64,000 bases of DNA from Kribbella solani (GCF_014205295.1 NZ_JACHNF010000001.1:6448001-6512000); one strand, 5' to 3'. Shown: positions 50,757 to 60,214, counted from the first letter of the stretch. Numbers and translations: made by a program. Notes: generated from the letters alone by a model not told the origin.

Positions 50757-52313
50757 CTATCCTCCGAGAGCCGGCCCGGATCGGTCCGGTCCAGCCGTTT
50801 TGCCGGGACTTTGGGGTGGCACAGTTCCGGTAGGCGGTACGGCGGCTCCGATGGCCTGGCTCTGTCCTTCGAACGCGAGCCTGACGACATCGGGTCCCGC
50901 GGCGGCGAGCGGAGCTGTCCGGCCGAGCTCCGGCTCCGGAAAACGGCCGTGCTCCTCGGCCCGCAGTGTCTCGTACGCGTGTGCCACTCGCACCAACGTC
51001 GACTCGGTCCAGGCAGTGCCCGTGAACGCGACCCCGACCGGCAGCCCGTCGACCATGCCGCACGGGACGGAGACGATCGGGTACCCGGCCCAGGCAGCGG
51101 GTGCCGACCAGCCGCCGCGGGATTTGTCACCATTCTCCAGATCGATAGGCTGAGCCGGTAAATACCCTGGCACCAGCAACGTGTTCAGTTCGTGGTGCTG
51201 GACGAGGTTGTCGATCCCGTCCCGGCCCATCCGGAGGCATTCGGCGCGGGCCGCAAGATACGCCGGCGCAGCCAGTCCCTCGGTCCGGGCCGCGCGCTCG
51301 AAGAACTCCTGCCCGAAGTACCGGAGCTCGGTGTCGGCATGTTCGCGGTTGAAGGCGATCAACGCCTCCAACGTCTGCGGCGCATCGGGCCGCGTCCGCA
51401 GGTACGCCTCCAGCCCTGCCTTCAGCTCATGGTCGAGCACGACGGGTCCGGGTGAGTCATCGTCGATCGGTATCGACAGGTTGTCGACGATCGTCGCGCC
51501 GGTCGCGGACAGCCGGCTCAGAACCAGCTCGGTCTCCCGGTCCCGCCGCGAGTCCATTCCCCACGGCGTATCTCGGGGGACGCCGATCCGTACGCCGGAC
51601 AGATCGGTCGGGTTGTCTGTGGCGCAAATGGCCGCGTAGTCGGTCGGGCGCCCACTCAGCACGGAAAGCGCGGCGGCGGCCTGCCGTACCGACGGTGCTA
51701 TCGGTCCGGCCGTGTCCTGGGAGTGTGCCAGCGGCACGATCCCCCGCTGCGAGATCATCCCGACCGTCGGTTTGATACCGACCACGCCGTTCACTGACGC
51801 GGGCCAGATGATCGAGCCGTTCGTCTCGGTGCCGATCCCGAGTTCCACCAGCCGGGCTGCGACCGCGGCGGCCGAGCCGGACGACGAGCCGCCGGCGGAG
51901 TGCTCGAGCGCGTACGGGTTCCTGGTCAGCCCGCCGTACGCGCTCCATCCGCCCTGCGCGTCCTTGCCGCGGTAGTTTGCCCATTCGCTCAGGTTGGTCT
52001 TGCCGATGAGGACGCAGCCGGCGTCGTACAAGCGGCGGACGAGCTCGGCGTCCGCGGCCGGCGGTGCGATCCCGGCGAGCGCCAGTGATCCCGCTGTGGT
52101 GGCCAGATCAGCGGTGTCGATGTTGTCCTTCAGCACGATCGGCAGGCCGTGCAGTGGCCCGCGGACGCGACCGGCCGCACGCTCGGCGTCCAGCACCGCG
52201 GCTTGCTCGCGTGCCGCCGGGTTCAGCGTGCAGATCGCGTTGACCGAAGGGTCGATTTCGGCGATGCGGGCCAAGGACCGTTCGACGCGTTCGGCGCTGC
52301 TGAGCGGTGGCAT
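50757..52313 (-). CDS. amidase (amidase-signature family), tandem copy 1
   Basis: A 518-residue amidase with Lys in IVLKDNIDT, the cis-Ser loop HSAGGSSSGSAAAVAAR and the nucleophile region GIGTETNGSIIWPAS. It is 7 nt after menA on the same strand and its leader (TAGTTCTCC before the ATG) is nearly identical to that of copy 2. Its last residues, PALGG, copy the end of MenA (LALGG), and just inside that end the opposite strand carries a copy of the kinase gene's end; together they mark the duplication junction. It may be expressed as menA-amidase-amidase, though a biochemical link to menaquinone is not apparent. Confidence 0.93.
   Translation of the reverse strand: MPPLSSAERVERSLARIAEIDPSVNAICTLNPAAREQAAVLDAERAAGRVRGPLHGLPIVLKDNIDTADLATTAGSLALAGIAPPAADAELVRRLYDAGCVLIGKTNLSEWANYRGKDAQGGWSAYGGLTRNPYALEHSAGGSSSGSAAAVAARLVELGIGTETNGSIIWPASVNGVVGIKPTVGMISQRGIVPLAHSQDTAGPIAPSVRQAAAALSVLSGRPTDYAAICATDNPTDLSGVRIGVPRDTPWGMDSRRDRETELVLSRLSATGATIVDNLSIPIDDDSPGPVVLDHELKAGLEAYLRTRPDAPQTLEALIAFNREHADTELRYFGQEFFERAARTEGLAAPAYLAARAECLRMGRDGIDNLVQHHELNTLLVPGYLPAQPIDLENGDKSRGGWSAPAAWAGYPIVSVPCGMVDGLPVGVAFTGTAWTESTLVRVAHAYETLRAEEHGRFPEPELGRTAPLAAAGPDVVRLAFEGQSQAIGAAVPPTGTVPPQSPGKTAGPDRSGPALGG
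50777..50833 (+). repeat. duplicated 3' end of the kinase gene, antisense inside amidase copy 1
   Basis: 57 nt matching 49222-49278 at 45 of 57 positions by hand count. In the same frame the plus strand reads RIGPVQPFCRDFGVAQFR and TAG, against RIGPVQPLGRHFGTAQFL and TAG in the kinase gene. Confidence 0.85.
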
Positions 52314-52320
52314 GGGAGAA

Positions 52321-53193
52321 CTATCCCCCGAGGGCGAGTCCGATGCCGAGGCCGACGGCGTACAGGAGTTCGGTGAGGCCGGTGTTCTTCAGGACCGGGA
52401 TGAGGGCCGGGCCGACGGCGTCACTGAGGATGATGCGGATCGACTTGATCGCCAGTGGGACGGCGATGAAGGCGAGCAGCGCCCACGGCGTCGCGATAGC
52501 CGAGACGGCGGCCAGGACGAAGGCGAGTGCGACCAGGGCGGCGTACATGCGGCGGGACCGTGCAGCGCCCAGTACGACGGCGAGTGTGCGTTTGCCGGTG
52601 ACCGAGTCGGTGGGGATGTCGCGGAGGTTGTTGGCGACCAGGAGCGCGCATGCGATCGAGCCGACGGACACGGCGCCGGCGATCGCGGTCCAGTGCAGCG
52701 ACTCGGCTTGGGCGTACGTGGTCCCGAGTACGGCGACCAGGCCGAAGAAGAGGAACACGCTGACTTCGCCAAGCGCGCGGTAGCCGTACGGCTTCTTGCC
52801 GCCGGTGTAGAACCAGGCACCGAGCAGTGACGCGGCACCGGCGACGAGCAGCCACCAGGTGGTCGTCGCACAGAGCACGATGCCGAGCACCGCGCCGGCA
52901 CCGAAGCAGGTGAAGGCGGCGGTCTTGACCGACCCGGGAGTGGCTACCTTGGAGCCGACGAGCCGCAGCGGCCCGACCCGGTTCTCGTCGGTGCCGCGGA
53001 TACCGTCGCTGTAGTCGTTGGCGTAGTTCACGCCGATCTGCAGCGCCAGCGCGACGCCCAGAGCGAGCAGCGCCTTCCACCAGACGAAGCCATCCAGGTA
53101 CGCGGCAGCGCCGGTTCCGACCAGGACTGGGGAGATCGCGGCGGGCAGCGTACGGGGGCGGGCGCCTTCGATCCACTGGGCAGGGGTAGCCAT
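52321..53193 (-). CDS. menA: 1,4-dihydroxy-2-naphthoate polyprenyltransferase
   Basis: A 290-residue UbiA-family membrane prenyltransferase that attaches the polyprenyl chain in menaquinone synthesis. The first Asp-rich motif is in NYANDYSDGIRGTDE (near residue 60) and the second in NNLRDIPTDSVTGKRTLA (near residue 190). Eight or so hydrophobic helices span the rest. The start ATPAQWIEGARPRTLP is typical of MenA. It is divergent from menE with 63 nt between, so the menaquinone genes can share a promoter region. Confidence 0.96.
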   Translation of the reverse strand: MATPAQWIEGARPRTLPAAISPVLVGTGAAAYLDGFVWWKALLALGVALALQIGVNYANDYSDGIRGTDENRVGPLRLVGSKVATPGSVKTAAFTCFGAGAVLGIVLCATTTWWLLVAGAASLLGAWFYTGGKKPYGYRALGEVSVFLFFGLVAVLGTTYAQAESLHWTAIAGAVSVGSIACALLVANNLRDIPTDSVTGKRTLAVVLGAARSRRMYAALVALAFVLAAVSAIATPWALLAFIAVPLAIKSIRIILSDAVGPALIPVLKNTGLTELLYAVGLGIGLALGG

Positions 53194-53256
53194 GGCGGTC
53201 GATTCTGTCAGCCGGGGGCCGAGCGGCCGGAGGCGGGCCGTAGGCTCGTCAGTGTC

Positions 53257-54348
53257 ATGACTACGTTGCGACTGGTTCCGGGGACGCCGGACGGGGTGCT
53301 GGCGGCGCTGGCCGGGCTGCTGGACGGCAGCGGCACACCGTTCGCGCCGGTGCCCGAGGACGCGGTCGGGGCCGCGCGGGTACGCCAGGCGGCCGCACCG
53401 GACGAGCCGATCGAGGACGCCGCCGGTGTGGTGCTGACCACATCAGGCTCCTCGGGTGAGCCGAAGGGAGTGCTGCTGTCACGGGAGGCGCTGATCGCCT
53501 CGGCCGAGGCCACGCACGACCGGCTCGGCGGCCCAGGGCAGTGGCTGCTCCCGATGAAGCCGTACTTCGTCGGCGGTCTGCAGATCCTCACTCGTTCGCT
53601 GGTCGCCGGCACCACCCCGGTCGTCGTTGCGGACAGCTTCACCGCCGCCGCCCGGAAGCTGACCGGCGTACGGCGCTACACGGCGATGGTCCCGACCCAG
53701 CTGGCGCGCTACCTGGACACCGACCTGGACGGCCTGCGGTTGTTCGACGCGATCATCATCGGTGGGGCGTCGACGCCGGAGCCGCTCAAGGCCCGGGCCG
53801 CGGCAGCCGGTGTCACCGCGATCCCGGCGTACGGGATGACCGAAACCGGCAGCGGCTGCGTGTACGCCGGTGTACCGCTGGACGGTACGTCGATCGAGCT
53901 GGACGCCGGCCGGATCTTGATCAAGGGCAGCACCTTGTTTTCCGGCTACCGCTTGCGCCCTGAGCTCACTGCGGACGTGCTGCGGAACGGCTGGTTCCGT
54001 ACGCAGGACCGCGGCGAGCTGGTGGACGGACGGCTGCGGGTGGTCGGCCGCGTGGACGACGTGGTGATCTCCGGTGGCGTGAATGTCACGCTGACTACTG
54101 TGCAAGCGCGGCTGCTCGAGCATCCTCAGGTGAAGGACGCTGCCGTACTGGGCGTACCGGATGCGGACTGGGGGACCAGAGTGGTCGCGTTCGTGGTGGG
54201 GGAGCCGTCCCGGGATGAGCTGCGGGACTGGATCAGCGAGTTGTTGCCGCGGACCTGGGCGCCGCAGGACGTGGTCGCACTGGACGCGTTGCCGATGCTT
54301 GCCTCCGGCAAGGTTGACCGGCAGCGGTTGCTGGAGGGCGTGCGGTGA
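53257..54348 (+). CDS. menE: o-succinylbenzoate-CoA ligase
   Basis: A 363-residue adenylate-forming enzyme that activates o-succinylbenzoate with CoA. The AMP/phosphate-binding motif TTSGSSGEPKGVLLS is near residue 60, the substrate-pocket motif YGMTETGSGCVYAG near 195, and RTQDRGELVDGRLRVVGRVDDVVISGG near 255. It is much shorter than the E. coli enzyme but the usual size for actinobacteria. It overlaps menC by four bases (GTGA). Confidence 0.95.
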   Translation: MTTLRLVPGTPDGVLAALAGLLDGSGTPFAPVPEDAVGAARVRQAAAPDEPIEDAAGVVLTTSGSSGEPKGVLLSREALIASAEATHDRLGGPGQWLLPMKPYFVGGLQILTRSLVAGTTPVVVADSFTAAARKLTGVRRYTAMVPTQLARYLDTDLDGLRLFDAIIIGGASTPEPLKARAAAAGVTAIPAYGMTETGSGCVYAGVPLDGTSIELDAGRILIKGSTLFSGYRLRPELTADVLRNGWFRTQDRGELVDGRLRVVGRVDDVVISGGVNVTLTTVQARLLEHPQVKDAAVLGVPDADWGTRVVAFVVGEPSRDELRDWISELLPRTWAPQDVVALDALPMLASGKVDRQRLLEGVR

Positions 54349-55271
54349 TCACGTACTCCATCGGCTTGAAGAACAAGTTCCGTGGCATCAACGTCCGCGA
54401 GGGCATGCTGTTCGAAGGCCCAGCGGGCTGGGCGGAGTGGAGTCCGTTTCTGGACTACGACGACGCGACCTGTGTGTCCTGGTTGCAGGCGGCGTGGGAG
54501 GCGGCCGAGTACGGGTGGCCGGCGCCGGTGCGCGACCGCATCCCAGTCAACTGCACTGTGCCTGCTGTCGGTCCCGAAAAGGCAGCAGAGCTGGTCAGAG
54601 CATCAGGATGCGGTACGGCCAAGGTGAAGGTGGCTGAGCCGGGTCAGACCCTTGCGGATGATCTGGAACGAGTTGAAGCGGTACGGGACGCGATCGGCAC
54701 CGGACGCGTACGCATCGACGCGAACGGCGCCTGGTCGGTGGATCAGGCCGTGTACAACCTCAAACAACTGCAGCGGTTCGACCTGGAGTACGTGGAGCAG
54801 CCGTCCGCGACTGTGGAGGAACTGGCGGAAGTACGGCGGCGTACAGACGTACTGGTTGCCGCTGATGAGTCGATCCGACGTGCAGAAGACCCACTGCGCG
54901 TACGGGAACTGGAAGCCGCGGACATAGCTGTACTGAAGGTGCAGCCGATAGGCGGCGTCCGTGCCTGCCTGGACATCGCAGAGCGCATCGGACTGCCAGT
55001 AGTGGTTTCGTCAGCACTGGAAACGTCAGTAGGTATCGCAGCAGGCGTCGCACTCGCCGCTGCGCTTCCAGAACTCCCGTACGCCTGCGGTCTGGCCACC
55101 GTGTCGATGTTCACTCGCGAAGTGGTCGCCGACCCGTTGCTGGCGGTCGACGGGTACTTGCCGGTCAAGCGCATCACACCAGACCCCCAACTGCTTGAAG
55201 CGGCCCGTGCGGATGCGGACCGGACCAAGGTGTGGGAAGAACGGATGTCCCGAGTAAGGAGTGCCGGATGA
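54345..55271 (+). CDS. menC: o-succinylbenzoate synthase
   Basis: A 308-residue enolase-superfamily dehydratase that makes o-succinylbenzoate. The KxK catalytic pair is in GTAKVKVAEP (near residue 93), metal ligands are Asp in RIDANGAW, Glu in EYVEQPS and Asp in VAADES, and the second catalytic Lys is in VLKVQPIGG near residue 207. The GTG start overlaps the menE stop. It overlaps menD by four bases, so the three genes are translationally coupled. Confidence 0.95.
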   Translation: MITYSIGLKNKFRGINVREGMLFEGPAGWAEWSPFLDYDDATCVSWLQAAWEAAEYGWPAPVRDRIPVNCTVPAVGPEKAAELVRASGCGTAKVKVAEPGQTLADDLERVEAVRDAIGTGRVRIDANGAWSVDQAVYNLKQLQRFDLEYVEQPSATVEELAEVRRRTDVLVAADESIRRAEDPLRVRELEAADIAVLKVQPIGGVRACLDIAERIGLPVVVSSALETSVGIAAGVALAAALPELPYACGLATVSMFTREVVADPLLAVDGYLPVKRITPDPQLLEAARADADRTKVWEERMSRVRSAG

Positions 55272-56908
55272 ACCCGTCCACGGCGTTCGCGACGGTTGTC
55301 GTCGACGAGCTGATCCGGTGTGGCGTACGCGAGGCTGTGGTTTCCCCGGGGTCGCGGAGCGCGCCGCTGGCACTGGCCCTCGCGGCCGCCGACCGTGACG
55401 GCCGGCTGCGGCTGCACGTCCGGATCGATGAGCGTACGGCCGGGTTCCTCGCCATTGGGCTGATGCGAGGCAGCGGTCTGCCGGTGCCTGTTGTCACCAC
55501 CTCTGGTACGGCTGTGGCGAACCTACATCCCGCCGTACTCGAAGCGTCGCACAGTGGCCTGCCCCTGATCGTGCTGAGTGCCGACCGCCCACCGACGTTG
55601 CGTGGCAGTGGTGCGAACCAGACAACCGATCAGCTGAAGGTGTTCGGCTCCGCGATCCGTCTGTTCCACGAGATGGGCGCTCCGGTGCGAGAGATCGGCC
55701 AGGTCGCGTACTGGCGTTCGCAGGTCGCTAGGGCCGTTGCCAGTGCGACTGGAGCACGCAGCGCCGACCCCGGGCCTGTACAGCTCAACTGCCCGCTGTC
55801 CGAGCCGCTGGTGCCGACGGAAGGACCGGAGTGGCCTGAGCCGTTGGAGGGGCGCAGCGCCGGGCCGTGGACCGCAGTGCACGCGGCAGCCAGCCGGCCG
55901 GCGGCGGTGTCGCCCGGACCGAAGACGGTAGTGGTTGCGGGCGATGGTGCGTCCCAGGCCGCGCGGCTGGTGGCGGAGGCGGGTCAGTGGCCCTTGTTCG
56001 CCGAGCCGTCGAGCCGCGCACGCACTGGTCCGGCGGTCATCTCCGCGTACCGGTTATTGCTGCAGGCAAATGAACTGGCGACCGAGATCGAGCGCGTACT
56101 GGTGTTCGGCCACCCGACGCTGTCCCGGCCGGTGTCGGCGTTGCTGGCCCGTCCGGACGTCGAGGTGATCGTGGTGTCACCGACCGGTTCGTGGCCGGAC
56201 CCGGCCCGGCGCGCGGCTTCGGTGGTAACCGGGCTGGAGGTCACCGGCGCCGACCCGACCGACTGGTTGGCGCGCTGGCAGCACGCCGACCAGCTGGCGC
56301 GCCCGGCCCTCGACAAGGAGCTCGGCGACGGCCTGAACGGGCCGCGGATCGCCGCGCTGGTCGGCGAGGCCGTCGGCGCCGACGGCATGCTGGTGGTCGC
56401 TTCGTCCAACCCGATCCGCGACCTCGACCTCGCCCCGGTCGTACCGATCCGCACGGTCGCCAACCGCGGCCTGGCCGGCATCGACGGCACGATCTCGACC
56501 GCCGTCGGCGCCGCGCTGGCGAACGCCGGGCCGACGTACGCGCTGGTCGGTGATCTGGCCTTCCTGCACGACGGCAACGGTCTGGTGATCGGGCCGGACG
56601 AGGCGCGGCCCGACCTGCGGATCGTCGTCGTCAACGACAACGGCGGCGGGATCTTCTCCACGTTGGAACAAGGCGATCCGTCGCACGCGACCCACTTCGA
56701 GCGCGTCTTCGGTACGCCGCACAACGTGGACCTGTCCGCACTGTGCGCGGCGACCGGAACGCCGTACACGCTGGTCAGGACCGTGGACGAGCTGCGAGCA
56801 GCGCTCGTACCGGCGGTTGCCGGGCTGGACGTGATCGAGGTACGGATCGCCCGCGACGGGCACCGGCCGCTGGGCCAGTCACTGGTCGCCGCGCTCAAAC
56901 AGCTGTAA
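55268..56908 (+). CDS. menD: 2-succinyl-5-enolpyruvyl-6-hydroxy-3-cyclohexene-1-carboxylate synthase
   Basis: A 546-residue thiamine-diphosphate enzyme that condenses isochorismate with 2-oxoglutarate. The N-terminal CVVSPGSRSAPLALAL-like segment (catalytic Glu follows in RIDERTAGF) and the C-terminal ThDP-binding segment VVNDNGGGIFSTLEQGD (near residue 460) are clear. ATG at 55268 overlaps the menC stop. The gene ends with ctcaaacagctgtaa, directly followed by a near copy of the same 15 bases. menF, menB and menH are not in the window. Confidence 0.95.
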   Translation: MNPSTAFATVVVDELIRCGVREAVVSPGSRSAPLALALAAADRDGRLRLHVRIDERTAGFLAIGLMRGSGLPVPVVTTSGTAVANLHPAVLEASHSGLPLIVLSADRPPTLRGSGANQTTDQLKVFGSAIRLFHEMGAPVREIGQVAYWRSQVARAVASATGARSADPGPVQLNCPLSEPLVPTEGPEWPEPLEGRSAGPWTAVHAAASRPAAVSPGPKTVVVAGDGASQAARLVAEAGQWPLFAEPSSRARTGPAVISAYRLLLQANELATEIERVLVFGHPTLSRPVSALLARPDVEVIVVSPTGSWPDPARRAASVVTGLEVTGADPTDWLARWQHADQLARPALDKELGDGLNGPRIAALVGEAVGADGMLVVASSNPIRDLDLAPVVPIRTVANRGLAGIDGTISTAVGAALANAGPTYALVGDLAFLHDGNGLVIGPDEARPDLRIVVVNDNGGGIFSTLEQGDPSHATHFERVFGTPHNVDLSALCAATGTPYTLVRTVDELRAALVPAVAGLDVIEVRIARDGHRPLGQSLVAALKQL

Positions 56909-56909
56909 C

Positions 56910-58334
56910 TCAAGCAGCTGTAACAGGGACCTTCGCAGCCTTCCGTGAAGGGTGCAGCGTACGGACGTGGTTGAGCAGCGGTAGTACTACCGCGATGACC
57001 AGTGCGGTCGTGGTGAGGATGGGGATGGTCGCGCCGCGCAGCGACGAGTTGAGCGGTGCGGCGATGGTGAAGATCAGACTGACCGCGGTCATGATCGTGG
57101 TCAGTCTGCGACCGGGGCGTGCCACTGCCAGGAAGGGCATGCACCACAGGAAGTACCAGTCGTGTGCGCTCGGACCCAGTACGACCACTGCAAGCAGTGC
57201 GATACCCACGGCGCGCGCCGCGTAGTGGATGGACGACCGGAGGCTCAGGAGTGCGATCAGGCCCAGTGCGGCGACCATGCCGACCAGTCTGACGATCTGG
57301 AGTGCTTGAGCAGCCGCAGTGTCTTCACCCAGCCAGCCGAGTACGCCGGACGCTGCCATGCCGACCAGGTTGGCTATGGAGAAGGGCGAACGGACCAGTC
57401 CGGGTACGTCGAGCGCGCCGAGCCAGCCGGAGCCGACACCTGTCAGTGCGCCGATGGTGACGAGTGTTAGCACGGACACGGCACCGGCAATGACCAGACT
57501 GGCGAACCGGTGCAGCCGTCCGGCCAGTGGGCTCATCACTGCGGCAATGGCAATGGCCACAAGACCACCGGGCAGCTTTACTGCGGCTGCTACGCCGGCG
57601 ATCACAGCTGCCGTACCCCACCGGCCGGTCAGCGCCAGGGCGAAGGCACTGCAGGCCAGCCCGATCATCAGTACGTCGTTGTGGGCCGCGCCGATGCCGT
57701 GCGTGAGCAGCATCGGGTTCAGTACGACCAGCCAGGTAGCGAAAGCCGGGTCGACTCGACAGGCGGTCGCCAGTCGCGGTACGGACCAGGCGATGAGCAC
57801 TATGCCCAGTACGGCGAGGAGGCGGTGCGCCAGCATCAGTAGGTACGGGTCCATGGTGAGGTGCGCGGCCAGACCGCCGTACGCCAGCGGTAGCGGTCCG
57901 TACGGCGCTGGTGTCTGCATCCACATCGGATCGACTGCTTCGACGATGTGGCCGGACAGTACGCCCGGGCCGACGTCGTACGGGTTGAAACCCTTGGCCA
58001 CCAAGGCGCCCTGCGCCGCGTAGCTCCAGGCATCGCGGCTGAACAGTGGCGGTGCAAGGAGCAGCGGCGCACTCCAGTACGCGACGTAGCGCAGTAGTGG
58101 GAGACGTTCGCCCGCCATCACGCGGCGGCCGACGGTCAGCCAGGCCCAGGCCATCAGCCCGAGCCCGGCGACCATGAACGTCAGTCCGAGCATCCGTCCG
58201 GCCAGCGAGTGCCGCAGGTCGCCGGTGACCGGCAGCGCGGCCACCCAGGACGACGGGGGCACCACCGAGGTCACCAGGCTGGCCACGGCGACTACGACGG
58301 CGCCGACCACCCCACGGACGACCGGCGAGCGCAT
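56910..58334 (-). CDS. MptA/MptB-like polyprenol-phosphate-mannose alpha-1,6-mannosyltransferase
   Basis: A 474-residue GT-C glycosyltransferase with about 12 hydrophobic helices. The first extracytoplasmic loop carries the expected catalytic Asp (PLFSRDAWSYAAQGALVAKGFNPYDVGP, near residue 100), and a second conserved loop reads HGIGAAHNDVLMIG. These enzymes lengthen lipid-linked mannan using polyprenyl-phosphomannose on the outer face of the membrane. The start at 58334 begins the first helix; a longer GTG frame from 58415 would overlap the ABC permease gene. It is convergent with menD (1-nt gap). Confidence 0.88.
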   Translation of the reverse strand: MRSPVVRGVVGAVVVAVASLVTSVVPPSSWVAALPVTGDLRHSLAGRMLGLTFMVAGLGLMAWAWLTVGRRVMAGERLPLLRYVAYWSAPLLLAPPLFSRDAWSYAAQGALVAKGFNPYDVGPGVLSGHIVEAVDPMWMQTPAPYGPLPLAYGGLAAHLTMDPYLLMLAHRLLAVLGIVLIAWSVPRLATACRVDPAFATWLVVLNPMLLTHGIGAAHNDVLMIGLACSAFALALTGRWGTAAVIAGVAAAVKLPGGLVAIAIAAVMSPLAGRLHRFASLVIAGAVSVLTLVTIGALTGVGSGWLGALDVPGLVRSPFSIANLVGMAASGVLGWLGEDTAAAQALQIVRLVGMVAALGLIALLSLRSSIHYAARAVGIALLAVVVLGPSAHDWYFLWCMPFLAVARPGRRLTTIMTAVSLIFTIAAPLNSSLRGATIPILTTTALVIAVVLPLLNHVRTLHPSRKAAKVPVTAA

Positions 58335-58383
58335 GAGCGGACGGTAGCGCCGCCGGGCGACCCGTGGATGAACAGCAGGTTGA

Positions 58384-59148
58384 TCAGGCGGATTCCTTGC
58401 GGAAGGTACGCGCACCGACCGCCAGGCCGACGATCGTCAGCAGTACCACCCAGAACAGACCCCACAGCGACGACGAACTGGTGATGTCACCACGGAACAG
58501 GGCGCGTACGCCGTTGACCACGTGCTTCAGCGGGCTGATGTCGGACAGCCGCTGCAACCACGTCGGACCGATCTGCATCGGCAGCAGGATGCCGGACAGC
58601 AGCAGCAACGGCATGGCGATGCCGTTCAGCAGCGGAGCCAGCGCGTCCTCGCTCTTGGTGATCAGCGCGACCGAGTACGACAGTGAGGCGAACGTCGCGC
58701 CCAGCAGCGCCACGATGACCAGGGAGAGCAGCACGCCACCCCACGGTGCGCGCAGACCCAGCGGAACCGCGGCGAGCAGCAGCAGTACGGACTGCGCTAC
58801 CAGGACGACCACGTCACGCAGAACCCGTCCGGCCATCAAGGCGATCCGGGACGCCGGTGTCACCCGGTCGGCCTCGATCACGCCGGCCCGGTACTCGGCG
58901 ATCAGGCCGAAGCCGACGAACATCGCGCCGAACATACCCAGCTGGACGATCAGACCCGGGATGAACACCTGGTACGCGTTCGTGGCGGCGCCCTGGCTGA
59001 TCTGGGCGGTGATCGGCTTCAGCAGCGGGCCGAACAGGAACAGGTACATCAACGGCTGGCTGAGCATCAGGATCGACCACATCGGGTTCCGCAGCGACAG
59101 CCGCATCGCCCGGTTGAACACGATCCAGGTCTCGCGGAGAGTACTCAT
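58384..59148 (-). CDS. ABC-2 type transporter permease (DrrB-like)
   Basis: A 254-residue permease with six membrane helices. The N-terminal elbow TWIVFNRAMRLSLRNPMWSILMLSQPLMYLFLFG and the late ISPLKHVVNGVRALFRGD segment are typical of the daunorubicin-resistance exporter group. It pairs with the ATPase gene 76 nt upstream and exports an unknown, probably hydrophobic compound. The ATG has AGAGT upstream only. Confidence 0.93.
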   Translation of the reverse strand: MSTLRETWIVFNRAMRLSLRNPMWSILMLSQPLMYLFLFGPLLKPITAQISQGAATNAYQVFIPGLIVQLGMFGAMFVGFGLIAEYRAGVIEADRVTPASRIALMAGRVLRDVVVLVAQSVLLLLAAVPLGLRAPWGGVLLSLVIVALLGATFASLSYSVALITKSEDALAPLLNGIAMPLLLLSGILLPMQIGPTWLQRLSDISPLKHVVNGVRALFRGDITSSSSLWGLFWVVLLTIVGLAVGARTFRKESA

Positions 59149-59224
59149 CCACGTCCTCGCTTCGCTCCGGGCGCGGACGAGGCTCCGAGCGGGCTGTGTT
59201 TGATGATGAACTCGCTTCGTTCCT

Positions 59225-60214
59225 TCATGCCTTCGTTTCCTTCTCTTCCTCGGCGGGCGCCGGGTCCTCGTCGCGCAGTGATCGGCCGGTCATGGTCAGG
59301 AACACGTCGTCCAGCGTCGGGCGGTGCACCTCGACGCCGGCCAGTTCGATGCCCTGGGCATCGATCGAGCGGAGCAGCCCGGGCAGCACCGAACCGCCAC
59401 GCGGGATCCGGAACCCGACCACGTCGGCCTCGGTCTCGACCTCGATCGCGCCGTCCAGCTCGCGGGCGATCTTCATCACCGCCGGCGCGTCCGCGACGTT
59501 CGCCAGGCCGAGCCGGACCGCGTCGCCGGAGACCTGCTGCTTCAGCGCGTCCGGCGTACCGGAGGCGACGATCTTGCCGTGGTCGATGACCAGAATCCGG
59601 TCGCAGAGCGCGTCCGCCTCGTCCAGGTAGTGCGTGGTGAGGAAGATCGTCGCGCCGCGCTGCCGCAGCTGCCGGATGTGCTCCCAGAGGTTGGCCCGGG
59701 CCTGCGGGTCGAGCCCGGTGGTCGGCTCGTCCAGGAAGATCAGCTTCGGATCGTGGATCAGGCCCATCACGATGTCCAGCCGCCGGCGCTGACCGCCGGA
59801 CAGCGTCTTGCTCTGCCGGCGCCACAGGCCCGGCAGGTCCAGCTCCTCGAACAGCCGCTGCCCGTCGGCCGCCGCCTTCGCCTTGGGTACGCCGTACAGC
59901 CGCGCGTGGTCGACCACTTCGTCACCGGCGATCGCCTCCGGCAAGGTGGAGCCGCTCTGCGGTACGTACCCGATGCCGCGCCGGACGCCGACCGGATCCT
60001 TCGCGAGGTCGCAGCCGGCCACCGTCGCGGTCCCGCTGGTCGGCTTGATCAGGGTCGCCAGCATCCGCATGGTGGTGGTCTTGCCGGCCCCGTTCGGGCC
60101 GAGGAAGCCGACGATCTCCCCGTCGGCGACGTCCAGATCGACCCCCTGCACGGCCTGGACCGGCCCACGTTTCGTTTTGAAGGTGCGGACCAGTCCGCGA
60201 GCTTCGATCATCAT
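59225..60214 (-). CDS. ABC transporter ATP-binding protein (DrrA-like)
   Basis: A 329-residue ATPase with Walker A GPNGAGKTTT (near residue 40), signature KTLSGGQRRRLD, Walker B LIFLDEPTTGLD and the H-loop TTHYLDEAD. A C-terminal extension of about 90 residues is the DUF4162-type tail of this group. The start at 60214 (or the next ATG at 60211) lies 17 nt after a 26-bp palindrome, so a repressor bound there would block initiation. It powers the DrrB-like permease encoded next. Confidence 0.94.
   Translation of the reverse strand: MMIEARGLVRTFKTKRGPVQAVQGVDLDVADGEIVGFLGPNGAGKTTTMRMLATLIKPTSGTATVAGCDLAKDPVGVRRGIGYVPQSGSTLPEAIAGDEVVDHARLYGVPKAKAAADGQRLFEELDLPGLWRRQSKTLSGGQRRRLDIVMGLIHDPKLIFLDEPTTGLDPQARANLWEHIRQLRQRGATIFLTTHYLDEADALCDRILVIDHGKIVASGTPDALKQQVSGDAVRLGLANVADAPAVMKIARELDGAIEVETEADVVGFRIPRGGSVLPGLLRSIDAQGIELAGVEVHRPTLDDVFLTMTGRSLRDEDPAPAEEEKETKA

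Noticed and set aside
49169..51133. A single 654-codon amidase gene starting at 51133
   Set aside because: The first 128 codons are antisense-like shadow of amidase copy 1; the conserved N-terminus begins at the ATG at 50749.
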